Positions 22,426-31,100 of a stretch of DNA of 35,306 nt are shown here, one piece after another. The notes beneath the pieces were generated by a model. The model was not told the origin of the DNA and made no database searches. It saw only the letters and a program-made list of their open reading frames with translations. The stretch comes from a virus: positions 1 through 35,306 of IMG/VR virus record IMGVR_UViG_3300005253_000660; one strand, written 5' to 3'. A program made the translations under genes and the position numbers. Positions within the stretch are counted from its first letter, which is position 1; each line of letters starts with the position of its first letter.

Positions 22426-23121
22426 ATGACAGTACCGGGAGTAACTGCAAAGAAGGGCGAACCAAACCCCGGAGGTTCTGGACCAAGTCTTCAGAACCCA
22501 CCCGGCGGCGCTCCGCCTGCTGGACAGCCAAACCCGGCGGATACCCCCACGAGTTTCACGGAGGAGCAGGTAAATCAGAGAGTCCAGGATGCGCTTGCTG
22601 AGGCGGGGCGGACTGAGCTTTCACGCCAACAGTTAGAAACCAACATAGAGGCCCACAATCAGCGCGTAACCGACCAGGATACCCGAGAGACCGAATGGCA
22701 GAACCAGCAGGATGCCCGGCGAACCGAGGCGGCCCGAGACAACCCGGAAGCCCTGAACCTTATTCAGGAGGGGAGGATTCTCCGGGAGCAGAGGTTTGCC
22801 CACACAACGGAGGTTCGCCAGTTTGAGGCTGTTAAGGCAACTCAGGCAGACCGCCTTGCCAACGCTGACCGGGTGGAGATACGCCAGATAGCCATAGACA
22901 AGGGCGTCAGCCCGGAGATTCTGCTCAGTACCAGCGGCGGCAATGTGGAGCAGGCCAAGAAGCTGGGCGACGTGCTGCCGAAACTCTCGGGAGGGAACGG
23001 CGGTGGCCTACCCGGCCCCGGTGGCGTCCCATCCGGTATAAAACCAGACTCCGCTGTGACACTTGGGGGTGAGGGGTCAACCATTCGGTCCTTGATTGAC
23101 AGGGCCAAGGGCGTGAAGTAA
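22426..23121 (+). CDS. Scaffolding protein
   Basis: A 231-residue protein with a Gly/Pro/Asn-rich N-terminus, a long charged, Gln/Arg/Glu-rich coiled-coil-like centre (about 45-155) and a short basic C-terminus (TIRSLIDRAKGVK) suited to bind the capsid. This makeup and the position directly before the major capsid gene are typical of phage scaffolds that guide prohead assembly and then leave. The AGGAGG site is 12 bases before the ATG. A capsid-assembly protease is less likely, since no catalytic motif is seen. Confidence 0.82.
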   Translation: MTVPGVTAKKGEPNPGGSGPSLQNPPGGAPPAGQPNPADTPTSFTEEQVNQRVQDALAEAGRTELSRQQLETNIEAHNQRVTDQDTRETEWQNQQDARRTEAARDNPEALNLIQEGRILREQRFAHTTEVRQFEAVKATQADRLANADRVEIRQIAIDKGVSPEILLSTSGGNVEQAKKLGDVLPKLSGGNGGGLPGPGGVPSGIKPDSAVTLGGEGSTIRSLIDRAKGVK

Positions 23122-23139
23122 CAACGGAGGTAAGTAGAT

Positions 23140-24189
23140 ATGGCACTCTCGGGAGGCCATTGGGACACCCTGGCAGAGGTGCTCAAACTCACCCTGCCTA
23201 CCCTGATACCGGGCACGGTGGACGAGGATGTAAAGCGGGGCAACCCCGTTGACATCCTGCCATTCGCACAGGCCAACCACACCGGAGAGCTAATCCGGTG
23301 GCTGCGTGAGTCCACGACCGCTGAAAGCGATGTTACCAACATCGGCATCGGTGGCCAGACCGCCTTCTCCGAGGGCGTGACTTACGATGTCAAAGAGGCC
23401 ACCCTGCGGATCAAATACATCATGCGGAAACTGGACAAGTACGTGCCCTCCATCCATGGCACCATGAACGACTACGAGGAAATCCTGTTCAAGGAAATAA
23501 TGCGGGGCATGACCAAGGCGCTGGGCAACGACATCATCTACGACGACTTCACCTACGACGGCTCCGGCCTCCAGATGGATGGGCTCCATGCCACCGCCGC
23601 CCTCAATGCCGGAGAGGCCTGGGACATAGACATGGGCGAGGCTGCGCTGAGCCTGGAGCAGATGCGGATAATGTCCGATGAACTCAAGCACGGTTACGAC
23701 TTCTGGCTGATGCCGTTCGCAATAGCCCGGAAGATTGATGCCGCCTACATGGAGAAGGGCCTCGTTGGTCTGAAGGCCGACACCGCCGGCACCATGGGCC
23801 TGATTGAGTTCACGAAAAACGAAGCTGGTGCGCGTATGACCTTGTTCGACGGCAAGCCCATCATCCGTTCCGACTTCATGGTGGCCGAGCAGGCCAACAC
23901 CGGCGTCGGCTCCGATGCCCGTGCGAAGTACACCTCCGGCGTTAAGCAGTACTCCGTCTTCGCCATACTACGTGGGCAGGCTTCCCTGGCGGAGGAGGAC
24001 CCCGGCCTCAAGGTAGCCTTCGGCAACACGGAGACGGAAGGCGGGTTCTTCAACCTGGAGATGTTCGACAAGCTGGAGAACTACATCGGCAAGGCCATGC
24101 GGATGGCGTCCTACACCGAGCTGGTGCCGGGCAGCAAGTATTGTGTTGGGAGGATTTTCGATATCACAAATGTCGCCGTCCTCGTATAG
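23140..24189 (+). CDS. Major capsid protein (HK97 fold)
   Basis: A 349-residue protein of the right size and location for the major head subunit. It has an N-arm, an E-loop-like region, the long helix around SLEQMRIMSDELKHGYDFW, and the later GVKQYSVFAILRG strand seen in many HK97-fold capsids. ACGGAGGT lies nine bases before the ATG. It builds the icosahedral shell. The fold call is inferred from recalled family pattern and synteny, not computed. Confidence 0.85.
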   Translation: MALSGGHWDTLAEVLKLTLPTLIPGTVDEDVKRGNPVDILPFAQANHTGELIRWLRESTTAESDVTNIGIGGQTAFSEGVTYDVKEATLRIKYIMRKLDKYVPSIHGTMNDYEEILFKEIMRGMTKALGNDIIYDDFTYDGSGLQMDGLHATAALNAGEAWDIDMGEAALSLEQMRIMSDELKHGYDFWLMPFAIARKIDAAYMEKGLVGLKADTAGTMGLIEFTKNEAGARMTLFDGKPIIRSDFMVAEQANTGVGSDARAKYTSGVKQYSVFAILRGQASLAEEDPGLKVAFGNTETEGGFFNLEMFDKLENYIGKAMRMASYTELVPGSKYCVGRIFDITNVAVLV

Positions 24190-24213
24190 GGGAAATAAAG
24201 AGGAGGAAGTGCA

Positions 24214-25086
24214 ATGCCAAGAAACGAATATGGTTTAGAGGTGAGGAACGGCCAAACCCTTACCCTACCCCCGTACGAACCTGGGCAGGAAAAGTACCAG
24301 AACCTCGCCATACCGGATGTCTACGCCATTGGCTCAAGCCAGCTATACCCCACAGGCAGCATCTTCAGGAAGGGAATAAGAACTTTCATCTACACGAAGA
24401 TTGTCGCTGGGGTCACGGTGGTTGGCGCTGGCTACTGCATGGAGTCAACTGCCGAGGTGAAGGATGTCACCAATGGGGTTATCTCAGGGGCGGCAGGTGC
24501 CAACACCCTGATAGTGAACATGGGTGGGGCTGTTGCCGTCAATGCCTACGCAGGTGGGTTCATCGGCATCAAGATGGGCACCGGAAGTGGCACTACCGTT
24601 GGCCGGTATAGCACCTACCAGATTATCTCCAACACCGTCCAGGACGCCAACAACCGGGTGACCTTTACCATTGACGGCACCCTGGTTCTGGCCTTGACCA
24701 CTGCCGACGATGTGGTCATCACAGAGAACCCCTATGCCGAGGTAAGAACCACACTCAATCTCTACGGCATGTGCGTAGGCATCAACCTTCAGACCCTTGT
24801 GGCAAGCCAATACTGCTGGCTGCAAACTGGTGGCCCCAACAACATGCTCTCACAGCTTATAGCTCTTGAGGGCGACACGGTAAACTCAATCGCCGTGTAC
24901 AATGTCGCTGGTGTGCCCCAGGTAGTCGCAGGTGGCGCTGCCGGTGCAAGCACTCTGGGCGGCATCGAGGTTGCCATGTTACAGCGGATCGGGTATGTCT
25001 ACGCCTCCACCGACATTGGAGGGCCGGGCGGAACCCCAGCCGACATCACCGTCTCCCCGCCAGTGTTCCTGAGCATCTTCAATTAG
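24214..25086 (+). CDS. Structural protein, probable capsid decoration or minor head protein
   Basis: A 290-residue protein directly after the capsid gene, with AGGAGG nine bases before its ATG. It is rich in Gly, Ala, Val and Thr, with repeated beta strands (TLIVNMGGAVAVNAYAGGFI) and no charged coiled coil, as in head decoration or stabilising proteins. No catalytic motif. Identity is inferred from position and composition. Confidence 0.65.
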   Translation: MPRNEYGLEVRNGQTLTLPPYEPGQEKYQNLAIPDVYAIGSSQLYPTGSIFRKGIRTFIYTKIVAGVTVVGAGYCMESTAEVKDVTNGVISGAAGANTLIVNMGGAVAVNAYAGGFIGIKMGTGSGTTVGRYSTYQIISNTVQDANNRVTFTIDGTLVLALTTADDVVITENPYAEVRTTLNLYGMCVGINLQTLVASQYCWLQTGGPNNMLSQLIALEGDTVNSIAVYNVAGVPQVVAGGAAGASTLGGIEVAMLQRIGYVYASTDIGGPGGTPADITVSPPVFLSIFN

Positions 25087-25096
25087 GAGGAGCGAA

Positions 25097-25234
25097 GTGC
25101 CATCAAACCTGGCCGACCTGGACATGAGAGAGCTACAGGACAAGTGCCGAGACAGGGGCATACCCTGGAGGGGCGTCAAAACCGCAGAGGAGCTCAGGGA
25201 GGCACTGACGAACCCCACCCCTGGCGAAGAGTAG
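25097..25234 (+). CDS. Small HeH/SAP-like protein
   Basis: A 45-residue ORF with TAGGAGG seven bases before its GTG. LADLDMRELQDKCRDRGIPW followed by KTAEELREAL matches the helix-extension-helix (HeH/LEM/SAP-like) motif found in many short phage proteins near capsid genes, often binding DNA. It probably has a head-related or DNA-binding role. Confidence 0.7.
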   Translation: MPSNLADLDMRELQDKCRDRGIPWRGVKTAEELREALTNPTPGEE

Positions 25235-25247
25235 CGCCATAGGCTTT

Positions 25248-25273
25248 GCCGGTTGTGCCTCAAAACAACCGGC
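25248..25273 (+). repeat. 9-bp perfect hairpin
   Basis: GCCGGTTGT (25248-25256) pairs exactly with ACAACCGGC (25265-25273), with an eight-base loop. There is no T-tract. It lies 13 bases before the next start codon, close to the AGAGGAGG ribosome site, so it may act as an mRNA stability or partial terminator element that adjusts expression after the capsid genes. Confidence 0.7.
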
Positions 25274-25286
25274 TTAGAGGAGGCGC

Positions 25287-25706
25287 ATGGCTGAAATCGC
25301 AGTAGCCAACCCGGTCGAGAAAAAGAAGTGGCCACCGATTGAGGAGGTCACCTTAGAGTTCCCTCTCAGGGAGTGCGAGAACTGCGGCTGGAGCCTCTTG
25401 GATGCCCCGGCCAAGGCCACGGAGAAGGGCTTCAACAGTGACCGTAAGATGGTCTACACCGACTTCTGCCCCCGCTGCGGCCGTGGCTACGTCGTCTGGA
25501 CGGAGTCTGTTCAGGCGGTGCCAACTCCGGCACCGGTGCCAGAGACCGGGGCCCCTAAACGGGTCTACGATGTTCCCGATAATCTTGCTCCTCCAGAGAG
25601 ACCTGCCCCGTTCAAGGGAGCCTACTACTGCCCCAAGTGCAACAAGAACCACATGGAGAAGTCCAAACTGGGCAAGACCCATCTGAAGCACAAGGAAGGG
25701 AACTGA
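25287..25706 (+). CDS. Multi zinc-knuckle protein in the head operon
   Basis: A 139-residue protein with three CxxC units: CENCGW, CPRCGRG and CPKCNKNH. The last is followed by an H-x(9)-H spacing (HMEKSKLGKTHLKH) like a C2H2 zinc finger. The first two could form one zinc ribbon. A Pro-rich linker (VPTPAPVPETGAP) joins the halves. The start has AGAGGAGG upstream. Nucleic-acid binding is likely; its place in the structural operon is unusual. Confidence 0.7.
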   Translation: MAEIAVANPVEKKKWPPIEEVTLEFPLRECENCGWSLLDAPAKATEKGFNSDRKMVYTDFCPRCGRGYVVWTESVQAVPTPAPVPETGAPKRVYDVPDNLAPPERPAPFKGAYYCPKCNKNHMEKSKLGKTHLKHKEGN

Positions 25707-25707
25707 A

Positions 25708-26190
25708 ATGAGAGTCGTCAGTGTTACCAAGGCGATAGCTGCTGCTGGAAACTATGACGCCGAGGATGTTCTGTCCGAGTCAGCGTCGGCTGGGACTGCC
25801 TGGCAGTTCTCAGATATCGCAAGGAAAGGTTCCAGGGGATACATAACTAACGCCCGGGTTGCCTGCGAGACCACGGGATTGAAACACCGCCTGACACTAT
25901 ACTTGTTCAAGGCCACGCCAGCTTCGGAACTGGACGATAATAAGGCCAACACCGCCCTGCTCCATGCTGACCTCGCCAACTATCAGGGGAAGATAGATTT
26001 CCCCGGATTGGAAGACCTGGGCGGGGATTCCGAGGCCGTGGCCACGCCGTCCACCGTAGGGAACTTGCCCTTGGCTTTTGAGTGTGCTCCTGATGATGGC
26101 GACCTATTTGGCATCCTGGTGACAAGGGACGCCATCACGGGCGAGACAGCCACAGACGACTACACCGTAACACTAACAGCGGAGGATTAG
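25708..26190 (+). CDS. Structural protein, head accessory candidate
   Basis: A 160-residue beta-rich protein with segments such as KHRLTLYLFKATP and GDLFGILVTRD and an ending TVTLTAED. It starts one base after the previous stop and is followed after 2 bases by the LamG gene. I recall similar sequences in phage virion operons without an assigned function. A head-fibre or decoration role is inferred. Confidence 0.55.
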   Translation: MRVVSVTKAIAAAGNYDAEDVLSESASAGTAWQFSDIARKGSRGYITNARVACETTGLKHRLTLYLFKATPASELDDNKANTALLHADLANYQGKIDFPGLEDLGGDSEAVATPSTVGNLPLAFECAPDDGDLFGILVTRDAITGETATDDYTVTLTAED

Positions 26191-26192
26191 CC

Positions 26193-26888
26193 GTGGTCAT
26201 GGCCAGGTCTCCGGCCTTACGCTTTCCCAGAGCCTCTTATTTTCCAAAGTATGTCCCTACAGCAGATTGTGTCCTTTACCTGCCAGGCCAGGACGACCAA
26301 CAGAGTGCCGTCATTAGGGACCGGAGCGGGAAAGGGAACAACGGTGCCAGCACCGGCTCATCGTGGGTAAAGCTGCCCAGTGGCCTGTGGGTCATTAGTA
26401 TGGCAGGCAGTGGTGAGATAGAGTTTGGCAATGACTCCAGTCTTGATTTTACAACTGCGCTTACGGTTGACATGTGGATTAACACCACCAGAGTAGGTGA
26501 CGACCTCTTACACAAATATGAACTTGCAGGAGATAGAGCGTGGGCTGTTTGGATAACGGCAACCGGCAAGGTTTCTTTTAACATAGATAATTCCCCTGTT
26601 TCTGTTGGGGCTGATACTGCGATTACCGATGGGATATGGCACCGTCTTACTTTCGTTTACAACAGTGTAGATATGCGGATTTATCTGGATGGAGTTCTTG
26701 ACTGCACTCCTGCAGCACATACAGCAGGCATCAGCGTGGAGGCAGCAACTTTGCAGTTTGGTTCCAACCAACTTGTAGGTGCTTTTACTGGGAGACTGGG
26801 CTTTCCTTTTGCACTTTTCAATATTGCTAAAACTGCCGCTCGGATAGCATGGGACCACAGGGCTGAGCGGCACCTATTTGGAGTTTAG
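26193..26888 (+). CDS. LamG/concanavalin-like lectin-fold protein
   Basis: A 231-residue protein with a laminin-G/concanavalin-type fold pattern: CVLYLPGQDD, IRDRSGKGNNG, the core LTVDMWINT, the DGIWHRLTFVYN strand, and MRIYLDGVLD. These motifs are typical of the LamG_3 family and bind carbohydrate or act as structural domains. GGAGG lies six bases before GTG 26193 (ATG 26199 is an alternative). In this operon it is probably a virion-surface protein contacting host glycans. Confidence 0.8.
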   Translation: MVMARSPALRFPRASYFPKYVPTADCVLYLPGQDDQQSAVIRDRSGKGNNGASTGSSWVKLPSGLWVISMAGSGEIEFGNDSSLDFTTALTVDMWINTTRVGDDLLHKYELAGDRAWAVWITATGKVSFNIDNSPVSVGADTAITDGIWHRLTFVYNSVDMRIYLDGVLDCTPAAHTAGISVEAATLQFGSNQLVGAFTGRLGFPFALFNIAKTAARIAWDHRAERHLFGV

Positions 26889-26900
26889 GGGGTATCAGTA

Positions 26901-27002
26901 ATGCTTAAAAGATTCCGGGAAGATTGTGGCCATGATGAGACACCTCCTACCGGCTGTGTAGTGACTGAGCGGTGGGAAGTCGGCAAGGGCCAGGTAATCT
27001 AA
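26901..27002 (+). CDS. Possible 33-residue protein
   Basis: ATG 26901, with AGGGGG nine bases upstream, opens MLKRFREDCGHDETPP and runs 33 codons to a TAA overlapping the next ATG (TAATG). It has two cysteines and a histidine. It is short but has a good ribosome site and coupling. Function unknown. Confidence 0.45.
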   Translation: MLKRFREDCGHDETPPTGCVVTERWEVGKGQVI

Positions 27003-27049
27003 TGGGCAAACACGGGCACAAAGACGATAAGAAACCCAAGGGGAAATAG
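27002..27049 (+). CDS. Possible 15-residue Lys-rich peptide
   Basis: MGKHGHKDDKKPKGK follows in TAATG overlap and ends just before the TTG start of the next gene. It may only serve to carry ribosomes into that gene. Weak evidence. Confidence 0.25.
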   Translation: MGKHGHKDDKKPKGK

Positions 27050-28117
27050 TTGGCCAAGCGCACCTACACCGAACTGACCGACCGGGTGGAGGAGTTCCTC
27101 CAGGACTCTACTAATGTCGTGTTCTCTGCCACTGAGATCCAGTCCATGTTCACGGACGTTCTCTACCGGATCGCCAGCTACAAGCTGGTAATCACAAGGC
27201 ACTCCCTGACCACCATCGCCTCGAAGGAACTCCAGATAGCCACCATAGCCGACCTCATTGACCCCCTGTATGCCGAGTACACCGTGGACAAAAATCCCCG
27301 CAACTTCCGCAACATCATACGCCGGGGCAACACCGTGGAACTGGACATAAATATCATACCCACTGCCGCTGAGACGGTCTACCTCTACTGCAAGAAGCCG
27401 CACCGCATAAACCAGATGACGGACCTGGCGGGGGCCATAGACCTCCCCGGAGACACCTATGCCGCTGGGGATACCACGATTCATGTTGACGGCCTCCAGG
27501 CTACCGCTACCATCCCGGTGGACACCGAGTTCACCATCGCTGGTATCCAAGGGGTCTACAGGTTGACGACCGCTGCTACCATAGCCAGCAGCGAAGGCGA
27601 CCTGACCTTCTTCCCAGGCCTACTTGAAGCTGTGGCCGATGGTGTCGCGGTTACCTTTGAGCAGTCCACCCTGGACCCCATCCTGGAAGACCTGTTCATA
27701 AACTATGTGGCGGCCCGGGTGGCTGTGAGCAAGTCCGCCAAGTATCTCCAGCAGATTAACACCGCGCTCACCGCCATGACGGCGACGACCACGGCTCTGG
27801 GTAAGGTGACGGCTGAGGTGGCGCAGGCCATCGCAGACCTGGACTCCGGCCGGTCTCTCATAAATGCTGTCAACGTGGGCGGGAAGCCCCAGACGGAGTA
27901 CGTCAACTATGCCGTCGCTGGCGTGGGCAATGCCCAGGGCTACATCAGCGAAGCCAACGGCTTCATAAACGAAGTGGTGGCGGAACTCAACCTGGCCCGG
28001 TCCGGCTCCAGGACCACGCTGGAATGGGGCAAGGCCCTGGAGCGGGAAACGATATCCGAACTCAAGAAACTCCAGGAGCAACCGGAGCACTTCTGGCAGG
28101 AATACCCCAAGGATTAG
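27050..28117 (+). CDS. Structural protein, neck/connector candidate
   Basis: A 355-residue protein starting at TTG 27050 with AAGGGGAAATAG upstream. The N-terminus (AKRTYTELTDRVEEFLQD) is helical, like phage head-completion proteins. The centre is beta-rich with carbohydrate-binding-like patterns (TIHVDGLQATA). The C-terminal third is helical (ALTAMTATTTALGKVTAEVA ... LERETISELKKLQEQPEHF). It lies between LamG and the giant fibre gene, so neck or fibre-attachment protein is a fair inference. No specific family is recognised. Confidence 0.5.
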   Translation: MAKRTYTELTDRVEEFLQDSTNVVFSATEIQSMFTDVLYRIASYKLVITRHSLTTIASKELQIATIADLIDPLYAEYTVDKNPRNFRNIIRRGNTVELDINIIPTAAETVYLYCKKPHRINQMTDLAGAIDLPGDTYAAGDTTIHVDGLQATATIPVDTEFTIAGIQGVYRLTTAATIASSEGDLTFFPGLLEAVADGVAVTFEQSTLDPILEDLFINYVAARVAVSKSAKYLQQINTALTAMTATTTALGKVTAEVAQAIADLDSGRSLINAVNVGGKPQTEYVNYAVAGVGNAQGYISEANGFINEVVAELNLARSGSRTTLEWGKALERETISELKKLQEQPEHFWQEYPKD

Positions 28118-28120
28118 TCG

Positions 28121-31100
28121 GTGCGAAGCCTGAGCGCCGACCTCACCAGCAAACAAAAATCGGCCAGCATACCCGTACTGGTCAAGATTCAACTCACCCA
28201 GGGTGGCAACGACGATACCTATGAGCAAGACCGGATACTCAAGATAGTCCAGCCCGAGAAGCCCTACAGCCAGAAAGCCCTGGTGGTCCTCAACAACTCC
28301 GACAAAGCCATCACCGCCAACTACAAGGGCTACAAAGGGATAATCTCCAAGGGGATGACCACGGATTCTGGGGCCGAGTATTCTCCCTCGCCGCCCCTGT
28401 GGGTTGTGGGCCAGGAGTACCATTCCTCAGAGGGCAAACTCACTGTCGCGCTGGAGCTCCAGGGCACCCCGGACTTCCTGGAGAGCGACAAGGCAAGCAC
28501 GGAGCACGAGCCCGAACAAATAGAAATCAAGACCATCAAAAACGTCATAGACGAGTTGCTGGCGGGCATCTCCGTATGGGTTCAAAACACAGCCTATAGC
28601 GTGGGTGACCTCGCAAAGCCCACCAGCTCCAACGGCTTTGTCTTCAAATGCACCACTGCGGGCACCTCGGGCGGCTCGGAGCCTACCTGGGACACCGATA
28701 TTCAGGACACCACGGCAGACAACACCGTGGTCTGGACCAACGTGGGCAAGGAAATCACCTCCTACTCCCACTGCTTGAACTACACCGTCACATGGGACTC
28801 CGAGGACACCGTGGTAGACGTGCTGTTCATCGGCGATTTCTACCGCATTGCGTTGAACGATTCCAGGCTGGACAAGATAAGGTTCCTGCTCCAGTACACC
28901 AAAATGAGGTTCCGGGTTGAGGATGACGAGGAGATACATTTCTTCGTGCCTACAATTATTGGGAACACTTGGGTCGCGGATACAGTCTACAACCTGAATG
29001 ACTACGTGCAGCCCACATCGCCGAACAACAACTTCACCTACAAAGCTACAGCGGTGGCGGGCGACCAGAAATCAGGGGCATCCGAACCCTCCTGGCCCAC
29101 CACGGCAGGCAATACCGTGGTGGACGACCAGGTAACCTGGACCGCTATCGGTTTTGACTACGAGTATTCCCTGGCGTCCGGGGAGCACGACTTCTTTGCC
29201 AAGACCTACCGGAACCGCCTCGTCATCCCCAACGAGGTTACCGTCAAGACTCCGCCTGATTACGCCACGGCCTACACCGGGACGGCCACCTACAGCACGG
29301 ACAAAGACCTCATAGACAAACGGGTATATGAGTACCTGCGGCTAACCAGCAATGCTCAGGGTGCGTCTGTAGCTGGCTTCGTACTTGATAGAGCAAGGCT
29401 GGATGCCCAGTCGGGCTCCGGGTCGGCACCCATGAATGTCGGCGCCGAACCCTTTGACTTCGTTAAGATGACGGATAGCCGGGAGAACCAGGACAGGCTC
29501 GGCACCATAGGCTACCTGGAGTTCAACTATGAGCCGGGTCAATACTGGTTCCGCTTCGGCCTGGGGGAGCCGAGGCTTGGCGGCTTGTGGAGCCTCCTTG
29601 CCTCGCCGGCGGAGCAGCCAGTAGGAGAGCTACGGGCCGTGACGCTTGAGGGGTTGAATGAAGCGTTGCAGACCCTCGCCGGGCAAGTAAACGAAGCCTT
29701 TGGCAAAAGCGGTGCCCAAGTAAATTCAGCCCTGGGCGATGTTGACGATGAAGTAAAAGACATCTGGACCGCCATCGAGAAATTGCAGAGCCGGGACTTC
29801 ACCAACCAGATATCTGGGCCCTCGACTTCTGGCCGCACCTGGCAGCAGGTGGTCATAGTAGCCAAGGCCTTCGGGGACTTCGAGGCCATTCAGGATGCCA
29901 TAGACGACATCACGGACGCTGCTTCGGACAAACGCTACGCGGTGCTGGTCATGCCAGGGGTGTTCGATGAAGACATCACCATGAAGGCATACGTGGATGT
30001 GGTGGGGGTGGACAAGGGTGGGTGCGTCTATAAGCCCACCAGCACTAATCAATGGGACATGGCCAACGACTGCGTGTGGCGCAACTTCACTATAGAACCT
30101 GCGACCACCAGCCAAGATTCTGTCCGCATCGCCAATGGGGATGACAATGCACTAATCCAGGACATTATTCTTGCTGCGTTCATGTCTACCAACTCTACTT
30201 TCTCTCTGGGCTCCGGGAAACTCCTCAATGTGACTAATGACCTCGTCGCAGGGGATTGTGGCAACGCCATTGGAATCCTTGGCACAAGCACCAAAACCAT
30301 CATTGAGAATGTCAACCTACGGAGTAATCGCAGTAGCGCTCGGCCCGTAACTGTCCAGTCCGGGGGCATAGTGGATGGGCGCAACTGCCATTTGGTACAA
30401 GGCAAAGCAAGCCTCTCCGCCCTCCTCTCAACTGCCAAGAGCAGGTGGACGGGCTGCACTTTTGAGGCAGTGGGCTTCACAGGGGACACCCGAAACGGTG
30501 TGGTTGAGGGGGGTGGCATATTCACGGGATGCCATGGGTATGCCCTTGGCGTCAGTGGCGCTGTGGGGGTTACCTCCTACCTTATAAGTGCCACAGCAGA
30601 CCTGTCGTGGGTGGGTGGCAGTATGGACGCCAACTGGTCACTTGGCACACCCCGAGGGGTAAAAATAGCGGCTTCTGTTGACCTGCACTTCCATGGGGTG
30701 CACTTTAAAGAGGCCTCAACCAATTTCATATGGTTCCAGTTCACGGGAAATAATGCGACTTGCGCAGTATCTGGTTGCGGATTTGAGGGCCTGGGGAGTG
30801 GTGGTGGAATCGTGACCTCCGATGGAGGCTTGACAGGTTGTACCCTCCACTGGGGAGAAGGTAATGCCCTTGATGCCAAGGGAGTAGGTGACCCATCCGA
30901 TGTTACTGTGGTTGGGCCCATACAGCGCTTCTACTCGGCACCCGAACTGACAATCTCCGGCGGGGCCATAACCAAAACTGGTTCGAGCCATGTAGTGGAT
31001 ACGCAGGGGGATACAAGCACGGATAACCTGGACACCATCAGCGGGGGCACTTACCTTGGTGAAATCCTGCTCCTCCGGGCTGTCCACACTGACCGTACGA

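Noticed and set aside
27620-28423. 267-codon minus-strand frame opposite the connector and fibre genes
   Set aside because: Crosses two real genes and their junction; high G+C alone keeps it open.
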